Shown: positions 1 through 9,323 of the stretch, piece after piece | How the letters are laid out: each line of letters starts with the position of its first letter | How positions within the stretch are numbered: position 1 is the stretch's first letter | Assembly (NCBI GenBank): GCA_965203615.1 | Contig: OZ241900.1 | Coordinates: 1,302,001-1,366,000, forward strand | DNA from: VXNE01 sp965203615 | Lineage (GTDB): Bacteria > Pseudomonadota > Gammaproteobacteria > Pseudomonadales > Azotimanducaceae | Length of the DNA stretch: 64,000 nucleotides | Direction: 5' to 3' | Position numbers and translations under genes: made by a program | Notes under the pieces: generated by a model | What the model was told of the DNA's origin: nothing | The model's input: the letters and a program-made list of their open reading frames with translations, nothing else | Databases searched by the model: none

Positions 1-70
1 TGGTCGCGCGTCCACGCGGAAGCGGTGGAAGTGTCTGACATGACATCTTGTCTTGATTGGACGCCGCAAC

Positions 71-92
71 GTACTTCGAATGCAAGTTTGCG
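71..92. promoter_or_regulatory. Candidate shared operator upstream of the symporter
   Basis: A 22-bp segment here matches 6405-6426 at 19 of 22 positions. It contains a partial dyad, ACTT-N7-AAGT. It ends about 83 nt before the symporter ATG at 176, and its partner lies about 84 nt before the TonB receptor start. That similar distance, with opposite orientation relative to the gene, fits a roughly symmetric binding site for a common regulator. The regulator is unknown. Confidence 0.45.
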
Positions 93-175
93 TCAAGAGA
101 TGCTAGGTTAGACGCGAGGCCCTGTGGCGATGGGTAGCCAGAGAACGCGGCGGCCTGCGGATGAGGAGACTCCAG

Positions 176-1783
176 ATGGCCGAATTCGGCACGCTCAACT
201 GGTCGATACTCGGCGTCTACATCGTCGGAAACCTGCTGCTCGGCTATTTTCTGAGCAAGCGGGTCACCCAGGCCGAGGACTTCTACCTCGGCCGGCGGAC
301 GATGCCCTGGTGGGTGATCGGCATCTCCGTGGTGGCGACGTATGTGAGTGCCCTGTCGTTTCTCGGCGGACCCGCGTGGTCCTACTCCGAGAATCTCGCC
401 GTCATCGCCATCCATCTCAACTATCCGATCGTGATTTTCATCGTCATCACGATCTTCCTGCCGTTCTTCTTCTCAAGCGGCGTCGCCTCGATCTACGAGT
501 ACCAGGAGCGCCGCTTCGGACCCAGCGCCCGGTCCGTCATGTCGGGGGTGTTCCTGGTCTCGCAGGGGCTGACCTCGGCGGCGATCCTGTACGCCACGGC
601 GCTGGTCATCGAGTTCATCACCGGCATCGACGTGGTGCACGCAATCCTCATCGTCACCGCCATCGCGCTTGTCTACACAATGATGGGCGGGATCGCCGCA
701 GTGATCTGGACGGACGTGATCCAGGCCGCCGTGCTGTTCGTCGGCGCCGCGATCATCCTGGTGGCACTTGTCGGCGAACTGCCCTCGCCGCTGCTCGAAA
801 TGCTGCGCGACCTCGAGGCCCAGGGGAAGACCACGGCCCTCGACTTCTCCTTCGACTTCACGAAAGAAGCCACAATCTGGTCCGGCATCATCGCGATGAC
901 CCTGTTCCACACCACCGTCTACGGCGCCAACCAGATGATGGTGCAGCGGACGCTGACCGCGAAGAACATCGGCGACGCCAAGAAATCCTACCTGCTGATG
1001 GGCTTCGCGGCGTTCTTCATCTACTTCCTGTTCATGCTTCTCGGCACGCTGTTCTACGGCTACTACGAAGGCCGTGCGTTCGAGAACGGCAACACGATCA
1101 TCCTCGAGTTCGCCTCTGGACTTGCCCTGCCCGGTCTCATGGGCATCATCGCCGCGGCGGTCATCGCCGCGGCCATGTCGAGCCTCGACTCGTCGCTCAA
1201 CTCCATGGCCACCGTCTCCACCATCGACTTCTACCAGCGGTATTTCCGCCGCGACGCCGACAGTTGGCACTACCTGCGGGTGACACGCGGTTTCACCGTG
1301 CTGTGGGCCGCCGCGATCATCATCCCGGCGATCCTCTACGCCCAGAGCGAGGGGTCCATCCTGCAGACGCTGAGCCGCATCGGCTCCTATTTCGTCGGCG
1401 CGAAACTCAGCATGTACGGACTGGGGTTCTTCTCCAAGCACGCCACCGAGCGGGGCGTGCTGGTCGGCGTGGTGGTCGGTTTCATTGTCATCTGGGCCGT
1501 CGCCAGCCAGACCGACATCGCCTGGCCGTGGTACTGCCTGATCGGCGGCAGCGTCAACATCGTCGTCTCCATCGCCGCTAGCCTGCTCCTCGACGGCAAG
1601 CAGGCGGACTACTCGCCGTACACGGTGCGCGGCCAGATTCGCCAGTTCGAAGCCGAGGGGCGGCCGATGAAGGAAGGAAACTGGTACGTCGTGCCCGGCA
1701 AGATCGACCCCATCGCCTACGCCCTGCTCGGCTTCTTCGTCCTGACGATAGTGTTCCTGCTGGGGTGGGATATGCTGATCTGA
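176..1783 (+). CDS. Sodium:solute symporter (SSS family)
   Basis: This is a polytopic inner-membrane protein of about 535 residues, the usual size for the SSS (SLC5-like) family, which uses the Na+ gradient to import sugars, amino acids, vitamins or similar solutes. Hydrophobic helices run through the whole length. The stretch near residues 40-75 (DFYLGRRTMPWWVIG, then SALSFLGGPAW) and the later SSLDSSLNSMAT segment are typical of the family. I chose the ATG at 176 because it puts the short hydrophilic N-terminus and first helix in the usual place; ATG 161 adds five residues. The gene ends only 5 nt from the convergent TPR-sulfotransferase, with no obvious terminator between. The substrate cannot be told from sequence. 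The upstream motif shared with the first TonB receptor suggests the two import the same type of compound. Confidence 0.9.
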   Translation: MAEFGTLNWSILGVYIVGNLLLGYFLSKRVTQAEDFYLGRRTMPWWVIGISVVATYVSALSFLGGPAWSYSENLAVIAIHLNYPIVIFIVITIFLPFFFSSGVASIYEYQERRFGPSARSVMSGVFLVSQGLTSAAILYATALVIEFITGIDVVHAILIVTAIALVYTMMGGIAAVIWTDVIQAAVLFVGAAIILVALVGELPSPLLEMLRDLEAQGKTTALDFSFDFTKEATIWSGIIAMTLFHTTVYGANQMMVQRTLTAKNIGDAKKSYLLMGFAAFFIYFLFMLLGTLFYGYYEGRAFENGNTIILEFASGLALPGLMGIIAAAVIAAAMSSLDSSLNSMATVSTIDFYQRYFRRDADSWHYLRVTRGFTVLWAAAIIIPAILYAQSEGSILQTLSRIGSYFVGAKLSMYGLGFFSKHATERGVLVGVVVGFIVIWAVASQTDIAWPWYCLIGGSVNIVVSIAASLLLDGKQADYSPYTVRGQIRQFEAEGRPMKEGNWYVVPGKIDPIAYALLGFFVLTIVFLLGWDMLI

Positions 1784-1788
1784 GTCCG

Positions 1789-3654
1789 CTAAGCAGCGTC
1801 TCCAAGCGCTTCGATCAGCGGCCCGAGGTGCTTCTCGTAGCGCTTCCATGCCGCCACGGACTCGGTGTAGATCGGTCGCCGGACCTGGCTCGCGCTTGGG
1901 GTCTTGACCAGCCGCTCGGTCTCGTGGAACGCCAGCACTTCCGGCTCGAAAGGCAGGTCGAGGAAGTCGAGCATGCGCCGGCTCTGCCCCTCGACGTCCG
2001 CCACCGTGTCCTCGTAGCGCACCGTGAGAATGCGTCCCGGGAACAGCGACTTCCAGCGTTCGACGAGGTCGCAGTGGCGGCGGTAGTACTGGCCCAGCGC
2101 GGTCAGCGAGTGCGCATAAGTCTGTTTCTCGTCGAACGGGATCCGGTGAATGGCCCAGCAGTTGGCAACGGCGTCCCGGCGGCAGTAGATGAAGCGCGCC
2201 CACGGCAGGGCGATGGCCAGCAGGCCGATGTACTGGAAGTTGAGCGGCGTCTTGTCGACCACGTAACGGGCTTCGAGGTTGTCCGGCGCGTGCCGGGCAA
2301 CGTAGTACTCGCCGAGTTCGCGGAATGACGAAGGGCTGAGTAGATCCATGTTGTCGGGGAACTTCTGTCCGGTCATGTCCCGGACCCGGTGCGCCATGTC
2401 GTAGGCGTAGCTCAGTTCGCCCGCGCCCGCCACGGCGCTGTGGGTCGCGAGGATCTGTTCGGTGAGACTGGTCCCGGAGCGGGGCATTCCGACCACGAAA
2501 ACCATGTGCCCGTCCTGGCATCCCGCCTCGAATCCAACCCGCGCCGCCGCTGACTCGGCAAATGCGTAGAGCGCGTCGATATACGTTGCGGTCTCCGCAT
2601 CGTCATAGGGCCGCACCTCCGCCTTGACGCCATTTCCCTGCGCCAGGTACTCGTAGGCCTCGTCGTACGCGTCGCGCTGCTCGAGCGCCCGGGCCAGGCC
2701 GAAGGCCAGGTACATGCGGTCGTTGCGCGTCAGGTCGCCTTCTTCCCACGCCGAGCGCATGGCGGACAGTTCGGCATCGGTCCCGGTCCGCCCGTTGATC
2801 TGCGCGAGCTGGTAGTGCGCGATCCCCATCCTGGGCGCGCTGTCGATCGCTGCCTGGAAGTGCCGCGCGGCGTTCGACCGGTCACCCATCTGCTCGTGTA
2901 GCACGCCCATCACGTGATGTGCCTCCGGGTGGCGAGGCTCCATCGCGAGGACTTGGTCGAGGGTCTCGAACGCGTCTTCGGGGACCTCCATGTCGCGCTG
3001 CACGCGGGCCATGTTGATCATGGCCGCGGCGTATTTCGGGCTGAGCGCGGCAGCTTTCTGGTAGTGCTGCAGGGCTTCCGCGTACTTGGCTTGCTTGAGC
3101 AGGATGTCGCCCTTGTTGTTCCAGGCCTGCGCCAGCTTCGGATCGAGCTGCAGCGCCCGGTCCACGGCCTGGAGACCCCGCTCCAGCCGGTCCGATTCGT
3201 TCATCGCGGCAGAGAGGTTGCTCCAGCACTCGGCAAACGTGGGCTGCAACTTCAGGGCCCGCTCGTAGGCCCGGCCCGCTTCCCGCGGCTGCTCGACGAG
3301 GCGCAGCACGTTGCCCAGGTTGTTGTAGACCACGGGATTGCGGGGATCCAGCCGAACGGACTCGCTGAAATGGCGGATGGCGTCCTTCGGCTTGCCCACG
3401 TCCTTGTATGCCAGGCCAATATTCGCGTGCGCCTGCGGGTCGCTGGCGTCGACATCCAGCGCCTGCTTGATGAACGCGATGGCCTCCGTCGGCCGCCCCG
3501 CGTTGACGCAGAGCATGCCGAGGAGATTGAGCGCATGGACATTGCCGGGATCGCGGCGAAGCACACCGCGATAGCGCTTCTCCGCCCCGGTGAGATCGCC
3601 GGCCCGCTGTGCCTGGTACCCCGCCTCAAGCGCGCGGATGATCGATTCCAACAT
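1789..3654 (-). CDS. TPR-repeat sulfotransferase
   Basis: The 621-residue protein has two parts. Residues about 5-340 are tandem tetratricopeptide repeats, with recurring DP-N/A-Y/W-NNLG spacing at about 34 residues. Residues about 380-620 form a sulfotransferase domain, with the 5'-phosphosulfate-binding loop VVGMPRSGTS near 387-396 and a downstream R-Y-E-D motif. The family transfers sulfate from PAPS to protein tyrosines or small acceptors; many bacterial members join TPRs to the catalytic domain, so the TPRs may hold the acceptor protein. No signal peptide is seen, so it is probably cytoplasmic. The ATG at 3654 is the only start that keeps the first helix; no clear ribosome binding site is visible. 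A terminator separates it from the TonB receptor upstream. The acceptor is unknown. Confidence 0.85.
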   Translation of the reverse strand: MLESIIRALEAGYQAQRAGDLTGAEKRYRGVLRRDPGNVHALNLLGMLCVNAGRPTEAIAFIKQALDVDASDPQAHANIGLAYKDVGKPKDAIRHFSESVRLDPRNPVVYNNLGNVLRLVEQPREAGRAYERALKLQPTFAECWSNLSAAMNESDRLERGLQAVDRALQLDPKLAQAWNNKGDILLKQAKYAEALQHYQKAAALSPKYAAAMINMARVQRDMEVPEDAFETLDQVLAMEPRHPEAHHVMGVLHEQMGDRSNAARHFQAAIDSAPRMGIAHYQLAQINGRTGTDAELSAMRSAWEEGDLTRNDRMYLAFGLARALEQRDAYDEAYEYLAQGNGVKAEVRPYDDAETATYIDALYAFAESAAARVGFEAGCQDGHMVFVVGMPRSGTSLTEQILATHSAVAGAGELSYAYDMAHRVRDMTGQKFPDNMDLLSPSSFRELGEYYVARHAPDNLEARYVVDKTPLNFQYIGLLAIALPWARFIYCRRDAVANCWAIHRIPFDEKQTYAHSLTALGQYYRRHCDLVERWKSLFPGRILTVRYEDTVADVEGQSRRMLDFLDLPFEPEVLAFHETERLVKTPSASQVRRPIYTESVAAWKRYEKHLGPLIEALGDAA

Positions 3655-3724
3655 GGCGTCTATGTAACCCGGTTTCGCCGGAACGCGCTACCCGGCCGGA
3701 CATGCCCCCAACGGGGGGCGACAA

Positions 3725-3749
3725 AAAAGCCCCGGCGAGCGGGGCTTTT
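3725..3749 (-). terminator. Rho-independent terminator of TonB receptor 1
   Basis: A perfect 10-bp stem (AAAAGCCCCG / CGGGGCTTTT) with a 5-nt loop is followed, reading the minus strand, by a T-run. It lies 37 nt beyond the stop codon of the TonB receptor and before the TPR-sulfotransferase start, so the two genes are separate transcription units. The A-rich left arm could also let it work on the plus strand. Confidence 0.85.
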
Positions 3750-3785
3750 CTGTTCCATCCCGACCGGCTGGCCGGCGGGGCGCAG

Positions 3786-6320
3786 TCAGAAGTTCCAGGC
3801 CACCCGGAGACCCATGGTGCGCGGATTCTTGAAGTCCGCCACCGCCCGCCCCTGGCTGTACTGGTCGCCGCCGATCTGCACTTCCACGTCCGTGGCGTTC
3901 TTGACGAAGGCCTGGACGGTCACCGGAGAATCGTCGCGGCTCCAGTTCGCGCGCAGATCCACCATCGTGTACGCGTCCTGGTGCGTAAAGAAGTACTCGA
4001 TGTTGGTGGTCTTGTAACTGGCCGACCGGTACAAGTAGACGGCAGGTTCGAACCGGCCCATGTTGCCGAGGTCGAACGCATAGGAAACGTCCACCGCGAG
4101 AGTGTAGCTCGGCGAGAATCGCGCATCCTTGCCGTCGAGGACGTAGACCTGCGAGCAGGTGTGGTCGCACGGCGTGGTGGTCACGATCTGCTGGTCGCCC
4201 CCGCTGCGGAACACGCGGTTCAGCACGGAACGGCCGAAGTTGTCGAGTTCCGAGTCGTTGAGCGCGAGACCGCCCCTGATGCTCAGGTCCTCGTTGGGCA
4301 TCCAGTTCACCTCCACTTCGAGTCCCCTCGAGGTCATGGTTCCGCCCACGTTTCCGACCGCGACGATCGTCTGACCCTGCGCCACAAACGACGACGTGGT
4401 CAGTCCGGCGTAGCTGCTCTGGTACGCCGCGAGGTTCAGCACCATGACGCCGTCGAGCAGCCTGTTCTTCATCCCGACTTCGTAGGTGTCCACCTCGTTC
4501 GGATCCGTCAGTTCAGTTGAGCCTCCGCCCTCGATGGACCCGGCGATGTAGCCGGTCGCCGCCGACGCGTACAGCAGTATTTCGTTGCTGACGTCGTACT
4601 GAACCGACGCCCTCCAATCGATGTTGGATGCCTTGCCAGTTTGTCGGCCCGCGGCGCTCTGCTCAGTCTCGACGAACACCGGCCATGACGCGAAGCGGCT
4701 GCCCGGGTCGTCGAGATGCGCATCGGTATAGCCCGCGGCATTACCGTGGACGCTGGGGCCCCAGTCGACGTACTTGTTGAAGAAGTTCCGCTCGTCCGTG
4801 GACCGCCGCACGCCGGCGGTGACGCGCAGACGGTCGGTCAGCGAGTATTCGGCCTGACCGTAGATGGCCGTCGACTTGGTTCCGCCGTTGCCCTGGTACA
4901 GCCAGTGGCCCCAGGTCACGTTCTGCGGCGCGGTCGAGTCCGTATAGCCCCACACGAATTCGCTACTCGTGTCGCCGTCACCCGAGTCGTCGTAGGAGAA
5001 GTAACCCAACGTCCACAGCAAGTTCCCTTCGCCGAGGTATGTCAGGTTGATGTCGGCCTGGGTGGCGTTCGAGTTCACGCGCTGGCCCGCGGCGAGGCCG
5101 CAGGACGGCCCGCCCCAGCACTGCGCCCAGTAGGTCCGCCCGGTGGATGCCGGCGGGGTCACTCCCGCGTTGCGCTCGGCCCAGCCCGTCGGGTTGGGCG
5201 AGAAGTCCGAGTCGGTAAGCCGGAACTCCTCGTAGTCGAAGCTGCCCATGTTCGCGCGAAGCGTGACAGGCCCCAATTCCCAGTTGACGAGCACGCTGAA
5301 CGACGTCTCGTCGATCTTTCGCATCGGCGTGAAGTCGCTGCTGATCCGGTGGATGCCCGGCGTTATGGAAGCCGCCGGATCCTCTCCGAAAGTGCCCGCC
5401 TGGTTGCGCCCGCCGGTCGCCGGCCAACTGTCATTCTCCGTGCCGGGAATCCGACCTTGGCGGGGCTGCATGACGCCATTGACGCCATCGGTCAGACCGG
5501 TGGTCGGGTTGACCGGTATGCCGAGGATGACGCCGGCATAGTCCGCGTTGCCGTTGGAGTCGTCCTTCCAGTAAGTGGTCGAAAACGTCACGTCGAAAGT
5601 CGCGGTCAGATCGATGCGCAACTGCGCGCGGGTGTAGACGCTGTTGTCGTCCCGCATGCCGCCGTCCTCGTTGAAGACGTTCTCGATCAGCGGATCGCGG
5701 AAGGTGTCGCTGCCGGTGACCCGGAACGCCACCGCGTCGCCGAGCGGGACATTCACAAATCCCTCGATACGGCGATAAGAGTAGTCGCCCACGGTGGCGC
5801 CGCCGCCCCAGTCAAATCCGGTTGCGTCGGGCTTGCGCGCGATGATGTTCGCAAGGCCGCCGAAAGTATTGCGGCCGAACAGCGTGCCCTGTGGTCCGCG
5901 CAGCAGTTCCACGCGCTCGACGTCGAGCCAGCTCGCGAGGCCCTGGCCGTACCGGGGCCGATAAAGGCCGTCGACGTAGATCGGCACGGCGACATCGTTC
6001 GTGCCCGCCGTGCCGGCGCCGCGGATGATGATGGACGGGTCGGCACCGACGTACCTGATCTTCAGTCCCGGAACGACCTTGTCCAGGTCGAGCACGTTGG
6101 TCATCTGCAGTTCGTTGATCAACTCGTTGTTGACGACGGTCACGGCCACCGGCAAATCCGACACGGCCGCCTCACGCTTGGTCGCCGTGACTATGACCTC
6201 TTCAATGACGTTCCTGGACGCCTCCTCGGCTGCCCATGCAGGCGTTGCCAGGACCGCCCCAATCGCCGCGGAGAGCGCGGTGACCTGGAACGCAGGTTTC
6301 TGTCCTTTGGTTCTCTTCAT
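3786..6320 (-). CDS. TonB-dependent outer-membrane receptor 1
   Basis: This 844-residue receptor starts with a signal peptide (to about residue 30, ending ATPAWA-A), then a TonB box-like IEEVIVTATK. A plug domain follows with VPIYVDGLY and VELLRGPQGTLFGRNT near 110-155. A long beta-barrel makes up the rest and ends in an aromatic residue (RVAWNF), as OmpA/BAM-targeted barrels do. The family imports siderophores, vitamins, glycans or other bulky ligands, powered by TonB-ExbBD. The layout (GRNTFGGLANIIARKP) resembles the broad class of receptors abundant in marine and sphingomonad-like bacteria whose ligands are mostly unknown. GAGGGAAG lies upstream of the ATG. A terminator follows the gene, and the motif at 6405-6426 lies upstream. 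The ligand is not predictable. Confidence 0.92.
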   Translation of the reverse strand: MKRTKGQKPAFQVTALSAAIGAVLATPAWAAEEASRNVIEEVIVTATKREAAVSDLPVAVTVVNNELINELQMTNVLDLDKVVPGLKIRYVGADPSIIIRGAGTAGTNDVAVPIYVDGLYRPRYGQGLASWLDVERVELLRGPQGTLFGRNTFGGLANIIARKPDATGFDWGGGATVGDYSYRRIEGFVNVPLGDAVAFRVTGSDTFRDPLIENVFNEDGGMRDDNSVYTRAQLRIDLTATFDVTFSTTYWKDDSNGNADYAGVILGIPVNPTTGLTDGVNGVMQPRQGRIPGTENDSWPATGGRNQAGTFGEDPAASITPGIHRISSDFTPMRKIDETSFSVLVNWELGPVTLRANMGSFDYEEFRLTDSDFSPNPTGWAERNAGVTPPASTGRTYWAQCWGGPSCGLAAGQRVNSNATQADINLTYLGEGNLLWTLGYFSYDDSGDGDTSSEFVWGYTDSTAPQNVTWGHWLYQGNGGTKSTAIYGQAEYSLTDRLRVTAGVRRSTDERNFFNKYVDWGPSVHGNAAGYTDAHLDDPGSRFASWPVFVETEQSAAGRQTGKASNIDWRASVQYDVSNEILLYASAATGYIAGSIEGGGSTELTDPNEVDTYEVGMKNRLLDGVMVLNLAAYQSSYAGLTTSSFVAQGQTIVAVGNVGGTMTSRGLEVEVNWMPNEDLSIRGGLALNDSELDNFGRSVLNRVFRSGGDQQIVTTTPCDHTCSQVYVLDGKDARFSPSYTLAVDVSYAFDLGNMGRFEPAVYLYRSASYKTTNIEYFFTHQDAYTMVDLRANWSRDDSPVTVQAFVKNATDVEVQIGGDQYSQGRAVADFKNPRTMGLRVAWNF

Positions 6321-6669
6321 CGATGATCTTCCCTCGGAATTCGCGCTGGCCGGCCATCCCTCTGCCCGGCCGATGCTTTTCGAGCCGGGAAGTATACGCC
6401 CACCGTACTGCGAATGTAAGTTTTCGGGGCGTTTGCGGAGGTTCCGGAAGGCAATCCCGAATATCCATAAATAGTTTTTAATATCAGATAGTTATTAATG
6501 TTACATCCGTCTGCGTTCGATCGTGCGGCATGGATTCATATCACGCGATACGGACTTTTCGGGGTCTCTTGGCAATCACGTAGTGACTTCGGAGTACTTT
6601 CGAGCACGATCGCATGGCGGGGCGTTTATTTGACCATCGACCGGCGACCGCCCGACGTGGATCGGGCAC
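6321..6669. other. Intergenic region holding the TonB receptor 1 promoter
   Basis: This 349-bp stretch separates the start of TonB receptor 1 from the stop of the alpha/beta hydrolase, both on the minus strand. It holds the 6405-6426 motif and an AT-rich block around 6470-6505, much richer in A/T than the surroundings, that could hold the promoter. I found no convincing gene in it; short reading frames here lack coding signs. Confidence 0.6.
6405..6426. promoter_or_regulatory. Candidate shared operator upstream of TonB receptor 1
   Basis: This is the partner of the motif at 71-92, with three mismatches over 22 bp. It lies about 84 nt upstream of the receptor start codon. Such long similarity between two unrelated non-coding regions is unlikely by chance and suggests a common regulator for an outer-membrane receptor and an inner-membrane symporter. 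Confidence 0.45.
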
Positions 6670-7671
6670 TCAAGGAACCATGAGCGACCGGAAGAACGCT
6701 CCGTCGCGCATGGCGGCCTCTTCAAGGTCCGCGTCCCTGAAGAAGTGATCGTCGCCCGCATAGGTGAAGAACTCGTAGCGGTGCGACCGCAGGTAGAGTT
6801 CCTTCGCCAGGCGGGCCGACCATACGTAGGCGGCGCCACGGTCCCCGATCGCGTGGTGGATGATGATGGGTGTCCCCAGATAGTCCAGGTGCCCCAGGGG
6901 CTCGCTTCCTTCCGGGGCGAAAGGTCCGTCCAGGGCCTCGATGTCCTGCTGTAGCTTGTCGACAACGTCTTTCGGGTGTTCGGCCCCGTCCGCGGCCAAT
7001 AGGTCTTCGTAGCGCGAGTAGTAGAACGCCTGGTCCCAGATATCGCCGCCAACGCTGGACCACAGCGACGCGCCCTTGACCTTGCCGGTCGCCAGGAGCG
7101 CCCTGAGGGTTACTTCGCCGCCCATGGAATGGCCCCACATGAAGACGTTCCGTAGATCGGCATCTTCGATGTCGTCGAGGGCGGCAACGAGCGCAAGCAC
7201 GTCCTCCGTGCAGTAGAGCGCCTCCAGCATTCCGTCGGTGTATTCGAATCCTTCGGAGTCGCTGTGGCCGCGATAGTCCGGCATGACCACCAGGAACCCC
7301 ATCGACGCGTACAGTTCCGGAATCGCGCGGTAGTAGTCCCCCGGCCGCCAGTCGACGCCTTCAGCGGTGATGCCGTAACGGGGAGGGTCCGGATGGTGGC
7401 CGTGGTTGGCGACCAGGACCGGAAAACCCTCGGCCGGCTTGTTGTCCCGCGGTGTCGCGATGAGTGCGTGGACCTTCAGTCCCGCCGAGACGTAGGAGAC
7501 GAGATGGGCATCAAAGGAGTCACCGCCTTTGACGGAGCGTACGAATTCGAGACTCGTGTCGAATGTCTCGGCTCGCAGTTCGTCGATGGACAGCGGCGGC
7601 GGCTTGGCAGCGACGGCTACAGCGGCCAGAGAGGCGGCGGCGACAAAGGACGCCTGGGGTTTGATCAGCAT
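6670..7671 (-). CDS. Secreted alpha/beta hydrolase (prolyl-oligopeptidase-like)
   Basis: The 333-residue protein begins with a signal peptide-like segment (to about residue 22). The alpha/beta-hydrolase core follows. An oxyanion-region motif ANHGHH is near 88-93, and the nucleophile elbow G-H-S-M-G-G puts the catalytic serine at about 182. A likely acid lies in the GDRGA segment and the catalytic histidine in DDHFF near the C-terminus. Its fold is closest to the dienelactone-hydrolase/S9 peptidase group, whose members cleave esters or short peptides in the periplasm. It is 87 nt downstream of the sulfatase on the same strand, so the two may be co-transcribed and act on a common sulfated or esterified substrate. 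That link is inferred from position only. Confidence 0.82.
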   Translation of the reverse strand: MLIKPQASFVAAASLAAVAVAAKPPPLSIDELRAETFDTSLEFVRSVKGGDSFDAHLVSYVSAGLKVHALIATPRDNKPAEGFPVLVANHGHHPDPPRYGITAEGVDWRPGDYYRAIPELYASMGFLVVMPDYRGHSDSEGFEYTDGMLEALYCTEDVLALVAALDDIEDADLRNVFMWGHSMGGEVTLRALLATGKVKGASLWSSVGGDIWDQAFYYSRYEDLLAADGAEHPKDVVDKLQQDIEALDGPFAPEGSEPLGHLDYLGTPIIIHHAIGDRGAAYVWSARLAKELYLRSHRYEFFTYAGDDHFFRDADLEEAAMRDGAFFRSLMVP

Positions 7672-7758
7672 GATGGGCAGGTAAGCGTCCGTTCCGCTTG
7701 AGCTTGCCCGGGGATTGTGCCACGCGGTGGTTGAAGGTGGTTCCGCATGGCCACGTAT

Positions 7759-9237
7759 TCAGTACTCCGGGTACTCCTGGTGAAGCCTGGTCGGGATACC
7801 GCCGCCCTGGTACACCTTGAGTTGCGCCTCGTTCAGGTTGGCCAGCAGGTGACTAAAGTAATCCGCGAGGAACCGTTCTCGCAGGCCCGAAAGTCGTGGT
7901 TCGTCCACCAGGTTCCGAAGTTCCGACGGATCGTCCTCCAAGTCGTACAGCTCCAGGGGCTTTCTCGTCAGTGAGTCGATGTTCATTTTGTAGCGCTCGG
8001 TGCGGGCCATCGAGTACAGGTTCACTTCGCTGAAGACCACTCCCTTGCCCTGTTGGGCATCGGTCGAATCCGGACCGGACTCGACTTTCGAAAGCAACGA
8101 AACACCGTAGTCCGCACCAGGATGTGTGGCATTCGCGGCGTCAAGCAAGGTGGCGGAGATATCGAAATGGTCCGTCAATCCCCGAGCGGTCCATGGTTCG
8201 CTGCCGCCCGGAGGCCTCACGATGAGCGGAACGTTGAGCGCGCCCTCATAGAACACTGACTTCTGGCAGAACCGATGATCGCCGAGCATCTCTCCGTGAT
8301 CGGAGGTGTAGACGATCCACGTGTTGTCCATCAGACCCTTTTCCCGCAAAGCCTGAAGCACGATACCGATCGCGTGGTCGTCGAATGCGACCTTGGCGTA
8401 GTAGTGGCTCGTCAGCGTTCGGCTCTGGGACTCGGTCATGTCCTTGAGCCCCCTTCGGGAGAACATTCTCCTGATCTGGGGCGAGACGGGCTCGGCGGGA
8501 GCTTCCGTGATCGCCGGAGGCATATCCTGCGGGTCGAACATGTCCCTGTAACGCGCCGGCGCATCGAAAGGCGGATGCGGTCCCATCAGGCAGACCTGCA
8601 GGTAGAACGGCCTGTCGTCCGCGTAGCTTCGTATCCACTCCGACGCCCTGTTGGCGATGTACGTGTCGATGTGCTCGTCCTCTTCGAGGAGGTTGGGCAG
8701 GTGCTCCCAGGGACGGAGGAGTCCGGTGCTCTGCCCCAGTCTGAAGTTGCGCGCGCAGTCCTCGTAGACCTGTAGCTTCCCTCGCTCGGCCAGGAAGTCG
8801 GTGTAGTAGCACCGGTGGGTCGCCGAGGGGATGGTGTCCTTTAACTCGTGGGCGAACTCGTATCCCCAGTCATGCAATCCCGACGCATGGTCGCGCGTGT
8901 GTCCGTCATCCGCCTGGTACAGCCGGAAGTGGGTCTTGCCGATCACGGCGGTGCAGTACCCGGCGTCCCGGATGTTCCGGACGTGACTCGGCCCGTGGCG
9001 ATCAGCCTCGGTGCGGTTTCCCCATGCACCGTGTTCGTTGACGTAGAGTCCCGTGATCAACGAAGCCCGCGCCGGCATGCACAGTGGCGAGTTCGTGTTG
9101 CAGTTTCGGAAAACCACACCCTCGGCGGCCAGGCCATCCAGATTCGGTGTTCGGACTGCCGAGTTCCCGAGACAGCCGAGCGCGTCGCCCCGATGCTGGT
9201 CGGAGAAGATCAAAAGGATGTTGGGGCTGTCTGGCAC
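7759..9237 (-). CDS. Type I sulfatase (arylsulfatase family)
   Basis: The 492-residue protein has the sulfatase N-terminal metal site (NILLIFSDQHR) and the C-x-P-x-R signature as CMPAR, with the modifiable cysteine at about residue 53. The cysteine must become formylglycine for activity. Later family features include YTSDHGEMLGDH, which supplies more calcium ligands. Family members hydrolyse sulfate esters of glycans, phenols or choline; the overall layout also resembles choline-sulfatase/iduronate-type enzymes. There is no obvious signal peptide, so it may be cytoplasmic. The start codon is GTG. The only formylglycine-enzyme-like gene in the window (35709-37136) lacks the expected cysteines, so maturation must come from elsewhere. 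Confidence 0.88.
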   Translation of the reverse strand: MPDSPNILLIFSDQHRGDALGCLGNSAVRTPNLDGLAAEGVVFRNCNTNSPLCMPARASLITGLYVNEHGAWGNRTEADRHGPSHVRNIRDAGYCTAVIGKTHFRLYQADDGHTRDHASGLHDWGYEFAHELKDTIPSATHRCYYTDFLAERGKLQVYEDCARNFRLGQSTGLLRPWEHLPNLLEEDEHIDTYIANRASEWIRSYADDRPFYLQVCLMGPHPPFDAPARYRDMFDPQDMPPAITEAPAEPVSPQIRRMFSRRGLKDMTESQSRTLTSHYYAKVAFDDHAIGIVLQALREKGLMDNTWIVYTSDHGEMLGDHRFCQKSVFYEGALNVPLIVRPPGGSEPWTARGLTDHFDISATLLDAANATHPGADYGVSLLSKVESGPDSTDAQQGKGVVFSEVNLYSMARTERYKMNIDSLTRKPLELYDLEDDPSELRNLVDEPRLSGLRERFLADYFSHLLANLNEAQLKVYQGGGIPTRLHQEYPEY

Positions 9238-9323
9238 GGTCCGATTTACCTAAACGCCACCTGGCACCGGACTCGCAGAGTGGCAGGACACAATCTGGAG
9301 TTGCCCGCCGTCCGGTGTCGTGC

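Noticed and set aside
473..2521. A 682-codon open frame on the minus strand
   Set aside because: It lies across the symporter and the sulfotransferase, has no signal, motif or start site, and shows the low-complexity R/G/D composition of a shadow frame in GC-rich DNA.
4716..6326. A 536-codon frame on the plus strand opposite TonB receptor 1
   Set aside because: The receptor's conserved signal peptide, TonB box and plug prove the minus strand is coding. This one has biased, non-domain composition.
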